Of a stretch of 64,000 nt of DNA, positions 1-10,100 are shown one piece after another (the first letter of the stretch is position 1; every line of letters starts with the position of its first letter). The stretch is taken from NCBI RefSeq assembly GCF_027922005.1, contig NZ_BSEV01000002.1, forward strand, positions 372,001-436,000. Direction: 5' to 3'. The translations under genes were made by a program, and so were the position numbers. This DNA is from Streptosporangium carneum. GTDB lineage: Bacteria; Actinomycetota; Actinomycetes; Streptosporangiales; Streptosporangiaceae. The notes under the pieces were generated by a model. The model had not been told where the DNA came from and ran no database searches. It saw nothing but the letters and a program-made list of their open reading frames with translations.

Positions 1-2
1 AC

Positions 3-605
3 GAGGGCGACGCCGCCGTCGACCGCAGGGGCACCGGCGTCTTCGCCGCCCGGATCCTCGCCGCCCACCCCCTGCTGCCGGTCGAGGACGAGGGGCGGCT
101 GAACGACCCGCTGCTCCGCGAGACCTTCGTGGAGCGGATCTTCGCGCAGGCCCGGCTGCGGGCGCTGCTGGAGAGCGACTGGCACGCGCGCGACCTGGTC
201 GCCTTCCACTCCCGGCACAAGATGCAGATGCTCGCCCACGACCCGGCCGCCTACCGCGAGGCGGGCCGGGTGGTCGCCCACGCGGGCTCGCGCCCCCGCG
301 AGGAGCTGGCCGCCGACTACGCCCGCGCGTTCGGCACGGCCTTCGCCAGGAAGGCGAGCATCGGACGCAACGTCAACGTGCTCCAGCACTGCATGGGGAT
401 GATGAGCGACTCACTGGACGCGGCCAGGCGCGCCGACCTGGGCGAGGTCATCGCCTCATACCGGGCGGGCCAGGTGGCGCTCAGCGTGCCCGCCACCCTG
501 CTCCGCCACCACGCGCGGGGCGAGGACGCCGGATACGTCAGGGACCAGACCTACTTCTCCCCCTATCCGCAGGAGCTCCGCCTGCGCAACCACGTCCCGG
601 CGTGA
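3..605 (+). CDS. YbgA-type DUF1722 protein, 5' end cut off by the window
   Basis: The frame is open from the first bases and ends in TGA at 603-605, so only the C-terminal 200 residues are present. The family signature is clear: HSRHKMQMLAHDP, then NVNVLQHCMG, then VPATLLRHH, ending in QTYFSPYPQELRLRNH. This is the DUF1722 domain of E. coli YbgA. In many bacteria it is fused behind a DUF523 domain, which would lie left of the window if present. The biochemical role of DUF1722 is not established; a link with photolyase or thiouracil-related genes is reported in some genomes. The ATG at 129 is internal, because conserved sequence continues upstream of it. Confidence 0.85.
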   Translation, partial: EGDAAVDRRGTGVFAARILAAHPLLPVEDEGRLNDPLLRETFVERIFAQARLRALLESDWHARDLVAFHSRHKMQMLAHDPAAYREAGRVVAHAGSRPREELAADYARAFGTAFARKASIGRNVNVLQHCMGMMSDSLDAARRADLGEVIASYRAGQVALSVPATLLRHHARGEDAGYVRDQTYFSPYPQELRLRNHVPA

Positions 606-652
606 CCCCGGCCCCCGGCATCTCGGCGGCACGGGGTCACGGGGTCACGGGG

Positions 653-2353
653 TCAGACCTTCAGCACGGCCAGCGAGCGGGCGGGCAGGAACAGCTCCTC
701 CCCCTTCACCGTCGCCGAGGGGTCGGAGGCGAGCAGGACGTGCCCGGGCTCGAGCCGTACGGTGATCGGGATCGGGCTGAGGTTGGCCGCGACGCGGAGC
801 GTCCCCCGGTGGACGACCAGCCAGGTCTCGCCGTACTCGACCTTGACGCGGTCCAGCCTCGGGTCGGTGAGCTCGGGGTGCGCGCGGCGCAGCGCGATCA
901 GCGCCCGGTACCAGTCGAGGTGGGCCCGGTGGGCGTCGTCGTCCAGCTCGTCCCAGTCGAGCTTCGAGCGCAGGAACGTCGACTCCTCGCCGGGGTCGGG
1001 CGCCTTCTCCGCCCAGTCGTCGTAGCCGTGGCCGACGAACTCCCGCCGCCGCCTGTCCCCCTCCCCCTCGCGGAGCTGCGGCTCCACGTGGTCGGTGAAG
1101 AACAAGAAGGGCGTGCTCGCCCCCCACTCCTCCCCCATGAACAGCATCGGGGTGAACGGCGAGGTCAGCAGCAGCCCGGCGGCGAGGCGCAGCGCCTCGG
1201 ACGGCATCCGGTCCCCCGTGGCGCGGTTGCCGATCTGGTCGTGGTTCTGCGCGCTGCAGACGAAACGGTAGGCGGGCACGTGCCGCGCGGGACGGCCGTG
1301 CGAGCGTCCCCTGAAGGATGAGTAGGTCCCGTCGTGGTAGTAGCCCGCGGTCAGCACCTTGGCCAGGGCCCCGGCGAAGTCGTCGTAGTAGCCGTGCCGC
1401 TCCCCGGTCACCGCCACGTGCAGCGCGTGGTGGACGTCGTCGTTCCAGGCGGCGGCCAGGCCGTACCCCCCGGCCTCGCGCGGGGTCATCAGCCTGGGGT
1501 CGTTGAGGTCGGACTCGGCGATCAGCGTCAGCGGCCTGCCGACGGCCGCGGAGAGCACCTCGACCTCCGTGGCCAGCTCCTCCAGCAGGTGCGTGGCCCG
1601 GGTGTCGTGCAGCGCGTGCACGGCGTCCAGGCGAAGGCCGTCCACGTGGTAGTCGCGCAGCCACTGCAGCGCGTTGCCGACGAAGTAGCGGCGCACCTCG
1701 TCGGAGCCCGGCCCGTCCAGGTTGACCGCCTGCCCCCAGAAGGAGGCGGCGTTCGCGTTGAAGTAGGGGCCGAAGGGCGCCAGGAAGTTGCCCGAGGGGC
1801 CGAGGTGGTTGTAGACGACGTCCAGGATCACCCCGAGCCCCCGCCGGTGACAGGCGTCGACGAAGCGCTTGAACCCGTCGGGGCCGCCGTAGTCGTCGGT
1901 GACGGCCCACAGGTCGACGCCGTCGTAGCCCCAGTTGCGCCTCCCCGGCACCGGGGGCACCGGCATGACCTCCACGAAGTCGACGCCGAGCTCGGTCAGG
2001 TGCGTGAGCCTCTCGATCGCCGCGTCGAAGGTGCCCTCCGGGGTGAAGGTCCCGACGTGCAGCTCGTAGATCACCGAGCCGGGCAGGTCGCGTCCCCGCC
2101 ACAGGTCGTCGCCCCAGACGAACCTGTCGTGCTCGTAGACCCTGCTGGGCCCGAAGATCCCCTCGGGCTGCCAGCGGCTGCGGGGGTCGGGCAGCGCCTC
2201 GCCCCCGTCGAGACGGAAGCGGTAGTCGGTGCCGTGCCCGGCTCCCGGCACCTCCGCCGACCACCAACCGCCCGCCCCCGCCGACATGGGGTGGCGGATC
2301 CCGCCGATCTCCACGTCGACCGACATCGCCTCAGGCGCCCAGACCTCGAACAC
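653..2353 (-). CDS. treZ: Malto-oligosyltrehalose trehalohydrolase (TreZ)
   Basis: This cytoplasmic GH13 enzyme releases trehalose from the maltooligosyl-trehalose made by TreY. The 566 residues match the usual TreZ length. An N-terminal beta domain (MFEVWAPEAMSVDVEI) precedes the (beta/alpha)8 barrel with the conserved regions DVVYNHLG, DGLRLDAVHAL (nucleophile Asp near residue 240), IAESDLND (acid/base Glu near 280) and SAQNHDQIGNR. It is last in the minus-strand operon glgX-treY-treZ and starts 3 bases after the treY stop, so it is almost certainly translationally coupled. All catalytic regions are intact. Confidence 0.95.
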   Translation of the reverse strand: MFEVWAPEAMSVDVEIGGIRHPMSAGAGGWWSAEVPGAGHGTDYRFRLDGGEALPDPRSRWQPEGIFGPSRVYEHDRFVWGDDLWRGRDLPGSVIYELHVGTFTPEGTFDAAIERLTHLTELGVDFVEVMPVPPVPGRRNWGYDGVDLWAVTDDYGGPDGFKRFVDACHRRGLGVILDVVYNHLGPSGNFLAPFGPYFNANAASFWGQAVNLDGPGSDEVRRYFVGNALQWLRDYHVDGLRLDAVHALHDTRATHLLEELATEVEVLSAAVGRPLTLIAESDLNDPRLMTPREAGGYGLAAAWNDDVHHALHVAVTGERHGYYDDFAGALAKVLTAGYYHDGTYSSFRGRSHGRPARHVPAYRFVCSAQNHDQIGNRATGDRMPSEALRLAAGLLLTSPFTPMLFMGEEWGASTPFLFFTDHVEPQLREGEGDRRRREFVGHGYDDWAEKAPDPGEESTFLRSKLDWDELDDDAHRAHLDWYRALIALRRAHPELTDPRLDRVKVEYGETWLVVHRGTLRVAANLSPIPITVRLEPGHVLLASDPSATVKGEELFLPARSLAVLKV

Positions 2354-2356
2354 GGA

Positions 2357-4684
2357 CTACTCCCTTTCCAGAAGCGCGACGGGGTGCGCGGACAGCAGGT
2401 GGGCGAGCGGGATGCGCCCGGTGTGCTCGACGCCGGACAGCAGGTCCCGCCACCTGCCGTGCGGCAGTGTGATCGTCTCGCTCCCCCACCCTCCGCGCCT
2501 GGCCAGCCCGACCGGCAGCCGGGTGGCGACCGCGACCGCCCTGTCCCCGCGCGCGAAGGCGACGGCGTGCTCGTCCGCCTCGATCGGCACGTACGGCAGA
2601 GCCGGGTCGAGCCGCCCGCGCAGGCGCAGCGCCTGGACGGTGACCCGCAGCTTGTCCTCCTCCCAGGAGGAGCCCGTGTCCGCTCCGAGGCCGGCCCGTA
2701 CGGGGTCGCCCGCTCCTTCGGCCAGGAGGGCGCGGCGGCGCGCGAAGTCCACGGGACGCCGGTTGTCCGGGTCGACGAGGGAGAAGTCGGTGATCTCGTT
2801 GCCCCAGTAGAGGTCGGGCACCCCGGGCAGCATGAGCTGCACGAGCTTCTGCCCCAGGGAGTTGGACCTGGCGTACGGCTCGATCATGGCGGCGAACGCG
2901 GCGACCGAGGCTCCGCACTCGTCGACGGCCCGGGTGACGAAGTCGCGGATGCCCTGCTCGTAGGCGGGGTCGGGAGTGGCCCAGGAGATCGAGGTCTTGG
3001 CCTCGCGGGCCGCCTTGAACAGGAACTCGAAGAACCTGTCGGGACCGATCGGCCAGGCCGCCATCAGGTTCTGCCACGCCAGATAGTCGAGCACCGGGTC
3101 GAAGGAGACCTTCGACGACCACTCCTCGACCGCCCGCGCCCACTCCTGCGGCAGCTCGGACAGCACCGCGAGGCGGGCCCGCACGTCCTCGGAGCGCTTG
3201 GTGTCGTGGGTGGACAGCGTCGTCATCGTCCCCGGCGCCATCCCCCGGCAGAACGCGTGGAAGCCGTCGACCGTGCCGCCGAACCTGTCGGGCTCCCCGC
3301 CCACCTCGTTCAGGCACGCCAGCGGGTACCACCGGTAGAGCGCGGTGTCCTCGACCCCCTTGGCCATCACGGGGCCGCAGGTCTGCTGGAAGCGGGTGAC
3401 CGCCTCCGCCGGGCCGTACAGGACCCTGTCGACGACCTCCGCGACCGGGGCGCCCTCGGGCAGCCGGGTCGCGGCGAGGCGTCCGGCCGCCTCGACGATC
3501 TCGGCCGAGGCGGCGGGCACGGGCTCCCCGGGAACCGCGTAGGCCCGGTAGACCGGCATCGCGGCCAGCAGTTCGACCAGTGTCTCCCGGTCGGAGCCGA
3601 CGACGGCGTGCAGCCGGTCGATCTCGGCGGCGAAGAACAGGTCGAGGACCTCCCGCTTCGACTGCCTGACCACCGTGGCGTAGTCGCGGGGCATGCCGGT
3701 GCGCGCGACGAACAGGTCGACCAGCGGCCGCTCCCCCGCCGGGTCGACGAACAGGCCGGTGATCCGGTTGAGCACGTCGTAGCCCGTGGTCCCGTCGCAG
3801 TCCCAGTCCGCGGGCAGCCGCTCCGAGCCGACCAGGATCTTCTCCGCGACCGTCCACACCCCCGACGCCTCGCGGAGCCTGGCCAGGTAGCCGCGCGGCT
3901 CGGCCAGGCCGTCCGGGTGGTCGACCCGCAGGCCGTGGACGACGCCGTCGCCGACCAGGCCGAGGATCACCTCGTGGGTCGCGTCGAAGACCTCGGGGTC
4001 CTCGACCCGCAGCCCGATCAGCGAGGACACGTCGAAGAAACGCCGGTAGCCGGGCCCCGAGCGCCACTCGACCAGCCGATAGTGGGTGTCGGGCAGCGGG
4101 AACTCGTGGTCGTGGTAGCGCAGCACGTCGCCGTCGGCGACCGGCTCGACGGAGTCGCCGATCACCGGCATGTTCAGCCTGCCGCCGCCGCCCTCCCAGT
4201 CGATGTCGAACCACGACGCGTACGGCGACGCCCGCCCCTCCCTCAGCACCGACCACAGCTGCCGGTTGCCCGACTCGGGCACCGGGACCGTCATGTGGTT
4301 GGGCACGATGTCCACGACGACTCCCAGGCCGTGCGCGGTCAGCGTCTCCGACAGCTCCCGCAGTCCCTCGACGCCGCCGAACTCCCGCCTGACCCGGGAG
4401 TGGTCGATCACGTCGTAGCCGTGCCGGGACTGGGGCGTCGCCTGCAGGATCGGCGAGAGGTAGACGTGGCTGACCCCCAGGTCCCGCAGGTAGGGGGCCA
4501 GCTCCGCGACCTCGGCGAAGCCGAAGTCGGGGGTCAGCTGGATCCGGTAGGTCGACAGCGGCGCGGGGAACGGTTTGCGCCCCGCCGCCTCGTGGGACGC
4601 CTCCGGCCCCTCCTGGAAGGGTCCCGGCTCCCCTGAGCGCTCGTTGAGCGGCCCCTCGAACGCCCCCTCGAAACGCTCAGACAC
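2357..4684 (-). CDS. treY: Malto-oligosyltrehalose synthase (TreY)
   Basis: TreY isomerises the reducing-end alpha-1,4 bond of maltodextrins to alpha-1,1, giving maltooligosyl-trehalose for TreZ. The protein has 775 residues, typical for the family. Visible signatures are LSTYRIQLTPDFGFAEV, YLSPILQATPQSRHGYDV, DIVPNHM, GLRVDHPDGL (nucleophile near residue 252), AEKILVGSERLP (acid/base near 281) and GTTGYDVLNRI. It lies between glgX and treZ; its start overlaps the glgX stop by 8 bases, which supports one transcript and coupled translation. Confidence 0.95.
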   Translation of the reverse strand: MSERFEGAFEGPLNERSGEPGPFQEGPEASHEAAGRKPFPAPLSTYRIQLTPDFGFAEVAELAPYLRDLGVSHVYLSPILQATPQSRHGYDVIDHSRVRREFGGVEGLRELSETLTAHGLGVVVDIVPNHMTVPVPESGNRQLWSVLREGRASPYASWFDIDWEGGGGRLNMPVIGDSVEPVADGDVLRYHDHEFPLPDTHYRLVEWRSGPGYRRFFDVSSLIGLRVEDPEVFDATHEVILGLVGDGVVHGLRVDHPDGLAEPRGYLARLREASGVWTVAEKILVGSERLPADWDCDGTTGYDVLNRITGLFVDPAGERPLVDLFVARTGMPRDYATVVRQSKREVLDLFFAAEIDRLHAVVGSDRETLVELLAAMPVYRAYAVPGEPVPAASAEIVEAAGRLAATRLPEGAPVAEVVDRVLYGPAEAVTRFQQTCGPVMAKGVEDTALYRWYPLACLNEVGGEPDRFGGTVDGFHAFCRGMAPGTMTTLSTHDTKRSEDVRARLAVLSELPQEWARAVEEWSSKVSFDPVLDYLAWQNLMAAWPIGPDRFFEFLFKAAREAKTSISWATPDPAYEQGIRDFVTRAVDECGASVAAFAAMIEPYARSNSLGQKLVQLMLPGVPDLYWGNEITDFSLVDPDNRRPVDFARRRALLAEGAGDPVRAGLGADTGSSWEEDKLRVTVQALRLRGRLDPALPYVPIEADEHAVAFARGDRAVAVATRLPVGLARRGGWGSETITLPHGRWRDLLSGVEHTGRIPLAHLLSAHPVALLERE

Positions 4685-6782
4685 GCCGCAACACCCTCAC
4701 GGACCTGCCGGTCACCGGAACCTTCTCTCCCGCCCGGCAGACCCGGGTGTCCACCGTTATCGGCATCGCCGTGTCGATCTCCGTCAGCCACATGTCGCCG
4801 TAGTCCTTCGGAAGGGTGAATTCGATGACGTCGTGATGGGCGTTGAAAAGCAGCAGGAACGAGTCGTCGACGATCTGCCGCCCCCTGCGGTCCGGCTCGG
4901 TGATGGCGTCGCCGTTCAGGAAGACCGCCAGCGACTTGGCGTAGCCCACGTTCCAGTCCGCGTCGGTCATCTTCTCGCCCTGCGGGGTGAACCAGGCGAT
5001 GTCGCTGAGGTTGTCCCCCGAGCCCCGCACCGGGCGGCCGTAGAAGAAACGACGCCTGCGGAAGACCGGGTGCTCGGCGCGGAGCTTGGCCAGGCGGCGG
5101 GTGAACTCCAGCAGCAGCCAGTTCTCCCTGACGTCCGACCAGTCGACCCAGCTCAGCTCGTTGTCCTGGCAGTAGACGTTGTTGTTGCCCTGCTGGGTGC
5201 GGCCGAGCTCGTCCCCGTGGGAGATCATCGGCACGCCCTGGGACAGGAACAGCGTGGTCAGGAAGTTGCGCTTCTGCTGCTCGCGCAGCGACTCGATCGC
5301 CAGTGAGGCGGGGCCCTCCGCGCCGCAGTTCCACGAGCGGTTGTCGTCGGTGCCGTCCCGGTTGTTCTCGCCGTTGGCCTCGTTGTGCTTGCCGTTGTAG
5401 GAGACCAGGTCCTGCAGGGTGAACCCGTCGTGGCAGGTGACGAAGTTGATCGAGGCGGCGGGCCTGCGGCTGTCGTCCTGGTAGAGGTCGCTGGAGCCGG
5501 TCAGCCTGGAGGCGAACTCCGGCAGGGAGGCGGGCTCGCCCCGCCACAGGTCGCGGATCGTGTCACGGTACATGCCGTTCCACTCGGTCCACCTGGCGGG
5601 GAAGTTGCCGACCTGGTATCCGCCCGGACCGACGTCCCACGGCTCGGCGATCAGTTTGACCTGCGACAGCACGGGGTCCTGCTGGACCAGGTCGAAGAAG
5701 GCGCTCAGCCGGTCGACCTCGTGCAGCTCCCGCGCCAGCGTGGCCGCCAGGTCGAACCTGAACCCGTCCACGTGCATCTCGATGACCCAGTAACGGAGCG
5801 AGTCCATGATCATTTGAAGCACGTGCGGGGAGCGCATGAACAGGCTGTTGCCGGTCCCCGTCGTGTCCATGTAGTAACGCTTGTCGTTCTCGACGAGGCG
5901 GTAGTAGCCGGGGTTGTCGATCCCCCGCATGCTCAGCGTCGGGCCCAGGTGGTTGCCCTCGGCCGTGTGGTTGTAGACCACGTCGAGGATGACCTCGATG
6001 TTCGCCTCGTGCAGCGCCTTGACCATGGCCTTGAACTCCAGCACCTGCCCGCCGCGCTGGCCGGTGCTCGAGTAGGCGTTGTGCGGGGCGAAGAACCCGA
6101 TGCTGTTGTAGCCCCAGTAGTTCGTCAGGCCCCGTTCCGTCAGGACGTGGTCGGTGACGAACTGGTGCACCGGCATCAGCTCGATCGCCGTCACCCCGAG
6201 CGACGTCAGGTGGTCGACGATCTCCGGGTGGCCGATGGCCGCGTAGGTCCCGCGGATCCGCTCGGGGATCTTCGGGTGGTTTATGGTCAGGCCCTTGACG
6301 TGCGCCTCGTAGATGACCGTGTCGTGGTACGGCGTCGCGGGCGGACGGTCGTGCCCCCACCCGAAGAACGGGTTGATGACGATGGACCGGGGGACGAACG
6401 GGGCCGAGTCGGCGTCGTTGCGGCTGTCCGGCTGTCCGAAGCGGTAGCCGTACACCGCCTCGTCCCAGTTCACGTCCCCCTCGACCGCCTTGGCGTACGG
6501 GTCGAGCAGGAGCTTGGCGGGGTTGCAGCGCACCCCTCGCGCGGGGTCGTAGGGGCCGTGGACGCGGTAGCCGTACCGCTGACCAGGGCCGACGCCCGGA
6601 AGATAGCCGTGCCAGACGTATCCCTCGCACTCGGTGAAGGGAACCCTCGTCTCGCGGTTCTCCTCGTCGAACAGGCACAGCTCGACCCGCTCAGCGGCCT
6701 CGGTGAAAAGCGCGAAGTTGGTCCCCGCGCCGTCGTAGGTGGCCCCGAGGGGATAGGGGTCACCAGGCCAGATCTCGATCAT
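4677..6782 (-). CDS. glgX: Glycogen debranching enzyme GlgX/TreX
   Basis: This GH13 alpha-1,6-glucosidase removes side chains from glycogen and limit dextrins, supplying linear maltodextrin to TreY. I chose the ATG at 6782 (MIEIWPGDPYPLGATYDG): it follows the Shine-Dalgarno-like AAGGGCGG and begins at the normal N-terminus of the family; an earlier in-frame codon would add 18 residues with no homology. CBM48 comes first. The barrel regions are DVVYNHTAEGNHLGPTLS, DGFRFDLAATL (near residue 342), AEPWDVGPGGYQVG (near 378) and VTCHDGFTLQDLVSYNGKHN. It is first gene of the treXYZ-type operon, so trehalose is probably made from glycogen here. Confidence 0.94.
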   Translation of the reverse strand: MIEIWPGDPYPLGATYDGAGTNFALFTEAAERVELCLFDEENRETRVPFTECEGYVWHGYLPGVGPGQRYGYRVHGPYDPARGVRCNPAKLLLDPYAKAVEGDVNWDEAVYGYRFGQPDSRNDADSAPFVPRSIVINPFFGWGHDRPPATPYHDTVIYEAHVKGLTINHPKIPERIRGTYAAIGHPEIVDHLTSLGVTAIELMPVHQFVTDHVLTERGLTNYWGYNSIGFFAPHNAYSSTGQRGGQVLEFKAMVKALHEANIEVILDVVYNHTAEGNHLGPTLSMRGIDNPGYYRLVENDKRYYMDTTGTGNSLFMRSPHVLQMIMDSLRYWVIEMHVDGFRFDLAATLARELHEVDRLSAFFDLVQQDPVLSQVKLIAEPWDVGPGGYQVGNFPARWTEWNGMYRDTIRDLWRGEPASLPEFASRLTGSSDLYQDDSRRPAASINFVTCHDGFTLQDLVSYNGKHNEANGENNRDGTDDNRSWNCGAEGPASLAIESLREQQKRNFLTTLFLSQGVPMISHGDELGRTQQGNNNVYCQDNELSWVDWSDVRENWLLLEFTRRLAKLRAEHPVFRRRRFFYGRPVRGSGDNLSDIAWFTPQGEKMTDADWNVGYAKSLAVFLNGDAITEPDRRGRQIVDDSFLLLFNAHHDVIEFTLPKDYGDMWLTEIDTAMPITVDTRVCRAGEKVPVTGRSVRVLRRV

Positions 6783-7118
6783 TGCACCGCCCTTCAGCGG
6801 TGGGAAAACATGCCCCACGTTCTCCCTGTCATGCACACATGCCCACCTTTGTCATAGTGAACGTGATCCCGAGCAAAGTCATTGGCCGCTCCGACGGCGG
6901 GAAGCCCGCGTGACATGGGAGTATTCCGCGCTCTCCGGCGGGAGGACAGGACCCCGACCGGCGATTCGCGCAGCGACATGAGCCGGGGCCCTTACCCGGG
7001 ACGCCGGCTGGAACACGGCCTGAGACACGGCCTGAGACACGGCCTGGGGCACGGCCTGGGGCACGGCCTGGGAGACCGCCCGGGACCCTGCCCGGACACG
7101 ACCCGGGGGGCGAGCCCG
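6783..7118. other. Intergenic region between glgX and the BTAD regulator
   Basis: These 336 bases lie upstream of glgX and downstream of the regulator gene. The half near glgX (6783-6900) is less GC-rich and should hold the glgX-treY-treZ promoter, though I cannot pick convincing -35/-10 boxes. The half near the regulator carries the 12-base tandem repeat listed separately. I see no open frame that looks coding. Confidence 0.5.
7011..7082. repeat. 12-bp tandem repeat, five good copies plus a degenerate sixth
   Basis: Consecutive 12-base units read GAACACGGCCTG, AGACACGGCCTG (twice), GGGCACGGCCTG (twice) and GGAGACCGCCCG. The array starts 37 bases beyond the stop of the minus-strand regulator gene. 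A 12-base unit keeps reading frame, but no gene covers it. It could be a polymorphic microsatellite or form structure in the 3' end of the regulator mRNA. Confidence 0.85.
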
Positions 7119-10100
7119 TCAGCGCGGCGACGCCGGTCGGGAAAGCGCGTCGGCGAGCTCGCGCACCGCGGGTTCGTACCGCTTCAGCCCGGCACGGGCG
7201 ACGAACTCCTCCGCCGCCTCCAAGTGGGCCGAGGCGCGCTCCGCGTCGCCGTCCAGCAGGGCGAGCCGCCCCAGGCACAGGTCCGTCACCGACCAGCCGA
7301 GCAGCCGGCCCGCGTTCGGGGCGAGCGTGCGGTACAGGATCCTCCCGGCGTCCACGTCGCCGAGCACGGCGCAGATCTCGCTGAGGGCGTCGGGCACGTA
7401 CCGGTACGGCAGGTCGGGGCCGACGGGCGCGAATCCGTCGCGGGAGAGCTCGGCGAAGACGTCACGCGCCTCGCCCGCCCTGCCCAGGTCGGCCAGTGCC
7501 AGGCAGCGCAGGATCTGCCACGGCCGTTGCCCGGGACGCCGGTCGAGCATCTCCTCCGCCACCGCGAGCGCCTCAGCCGCCTCCCCGCCCGCCCGCAGGG
7601 CCAGGAAACGGAAGACGCCACGCCGCAGGTCGGCGTCGTCCCTGCCCAGCGCCCCCTCGGGGTAGGCGGCGGCGGACTCGTCGGCCGCCGCCAGGGCCTC
7701 GTCGAAACGCCCGCCCAGGTAGGCGTGGACCGCGCGCTGCCAGGCGGCCAGGCTCACCATCGAGGGAAGCCTGAGCCGGTCCGCGGTCTCCCCGAGCCAC
7801 GCCAGCAGCTCGGGCGCCCGCTCCGTCCTGCCCTGGGCGGTCAGCTCGACGTAGGCGGTCTCACGGCCGATCCACTCGATGGCCAGGTCGCCGGTCCTGC
7901 GGCCGATCTCGGTGATCTCGTCGATGACCGCCTGCCTGCGGTCGTGGTCGTGGTCGGTCCTGGACAGCAGCTCCTGGACGATCAACGCTCTGGACAGGGT
8001 CCGGTCGTCGCCGGTGCGGCGGGCGAGCCGTACGGCCTCACCCGCCATCGCCGCGCTCTCCTCCACGGGCCTGGCCGTGGCACCGGTCATCGCGGCGGCG
8101 GCGAGCAGCTGGGCCCGCCAGGGCGAGCCCTCGGCCAGACGGGAGGCGAGGACCCGGTCGATGCGCTCGGCGAGCCTGTCGATGCCGGTCGTCTCCTCGT
8201 ACATGGCCAGGGAGATCGGGTCGGAGAAGCCCAGCGCGGCCCTGGCGAGACGGTTGTCGTCGCCGAGCCCCTCCGCGATCTCCGCGGCGGCCTCGAGGGA
8301 GGCGTGGGCGGCGATGCTCATCCCCGCCGCCGCCTGCGCCTCGGCCAGGTCGAGGAGGAGGTCGCAGCGGAGCGCGTCGTCGGACCTGGGAAGCCGGTCG
8401 ACCATCGCGATCGCCTGCTCCAGGTTCTCCACCGCGTCCTCGTGGGCGAACTGCGCCGTGGCCTGGACGGCGGCGCGCCGGGTGTAGCCGATGGCCTTGC
8501 CCGCCATCCTGGCGGTGAGCAGGCTCTCGCGGTAGTGGTGGGCGATCTCGGTGAGGCGTGTCCCGCTCCGCGCCTCGAGCACCTCGGCGATCCGGGCGTG
8601 CAGCCGCCTGCGGCGCAGCGGCGGCAACGCCTCACGCAGCACGTCACGGACGATGTCGTGGACGAAGCGGCAGGCCGGCCCCTCCCCCTCGGCCAGCAGC
8701 CCGGCCCTGACCGCCGCGTCGACGATGTCGAGCACCCGCTCCTGGGGCAGCTCGGCCACCTGGAGCAGGATGTCCGTGGCCGCGTCCCTGCCGAGCAGCG
8801 CCGCGACGGTCAGCACCTCCTCGGTGTCCGGCGGCAGGTCCGCCATCCGTCCTCGCACGACGTCGGACAGCGCCCGCGGGGTCTCGCCCAGCTGCAGGAC
8901 CTCTCCCAGGAAGAACGGGTTGCCCGCGGTCAGCCTGCCCATCTCCGCGGCGCGGCCCGGGTCGGCCCCCGCCCTGCCGAGGTACTCCCTGATCTCCTCC
9001 TCGCCGAGCCCCCGCAGCAGGAGCCGCCGCACGTGCGGCAGCCGCAGCAGCGCGCCGAGGGCGTGCTCGAGCGCCCCGCCCTGACGCACGTCGGTGTCGC
9101 GGTAGGTCGCGACCACGGCCAGCTCCGGACAGAGCCTGGTCGAGGCGAGGAACTCCAGCAGCCGCAGCGACGAGGCGTCGGCCCACTGGAGGTCGTCGAG
9201 GACCACCAGGATCCGGCCGTGCTCGTTGAGCAACCCGGCGAAGGCCTCGTAGAGCTGGAACTGCCCGCCTCCCGCGAGCCTGGTCAGCCCGCCGTCCCCG
9301 CCGACCAGCTCCTGCACGGCCTGCGTCCACGGCCAGAAGGGCGGCGCGCCCGTGCCGTCCCAGCAGCGGCCCCACACCACCCGGCGTCCCCTGGCCAGCG
9401 CGGTCTCCGCGGTCTGTTCGGCGAGGCTGGTCTTGCCGATGCCCGGCTCCCCCGCCAGGAACACCACCCGGTGTCCCCCGCCGGTGATCGCCTCCTCCAG
9501 CACCCCGATCTCCGCGTCCCTGCCGACCAGCCGGCTCTCACGCGCCACAACCGCCCTGCCCCTGGGCACGAGCGCGGGATCCTGGGCGAGGATGCGCCGC
9601 TCCATCTCCCTCGACCTGGGGTCGGGGTCGAGACCGAACTCGTCGACCAGCAGGCTGCGCCCCTCCGCGAGCAGGGCCAGCGCGTCGGCCTGCCGTCCCG
9701 CCTGGTAGAGCGCGTGGGCTCCGAGCACGCGCAGGCGCTCCCTGAACGGATGGGCCGCGATCAGCTGCGCCAGCCCTCCGGTCGACGCCGCTCCCAGCCC
9801 GAGCGCGAGATCGCTCTCCGCGACGTCCTCCTGCAGGGTCAGCCTCAGCTCGGTCAGGTGCGCGATCTCCTCCGCCGCCCACGGGGCGTCCGCGAAGTCG
9901 GCGAGCGGCTCCCCTCGCCACTCGGCCAGTGCCAGCCGCAACCGCGCGCCCGCCGCCTCGTGGTCGCCCGCCGCGCCGAGCCGCCTGCCCTCCGCGGCGT
10001 GCTCACGCGCCCTGGCCAGGTCGAACGCGCTCTCCGGGATGTCGAGGGCGTAGCCGCCCGGCCTGCTGACCAGGACCGTGGGAGGCACCTCCCGCCTCCT

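Noticed and set aside
1334-4636. Very long open frame on the plus strand opposite the trehalose genes (similar ones occur opposite the flotillin/ATPase genes, e.g. 21327-24683 and 25140-27857)
   Set aside because: The translations are Arg/Gly/Pro/Val-rich without domains and lie antisense to clear genes; this is the usual effect of GC-rich third positions.
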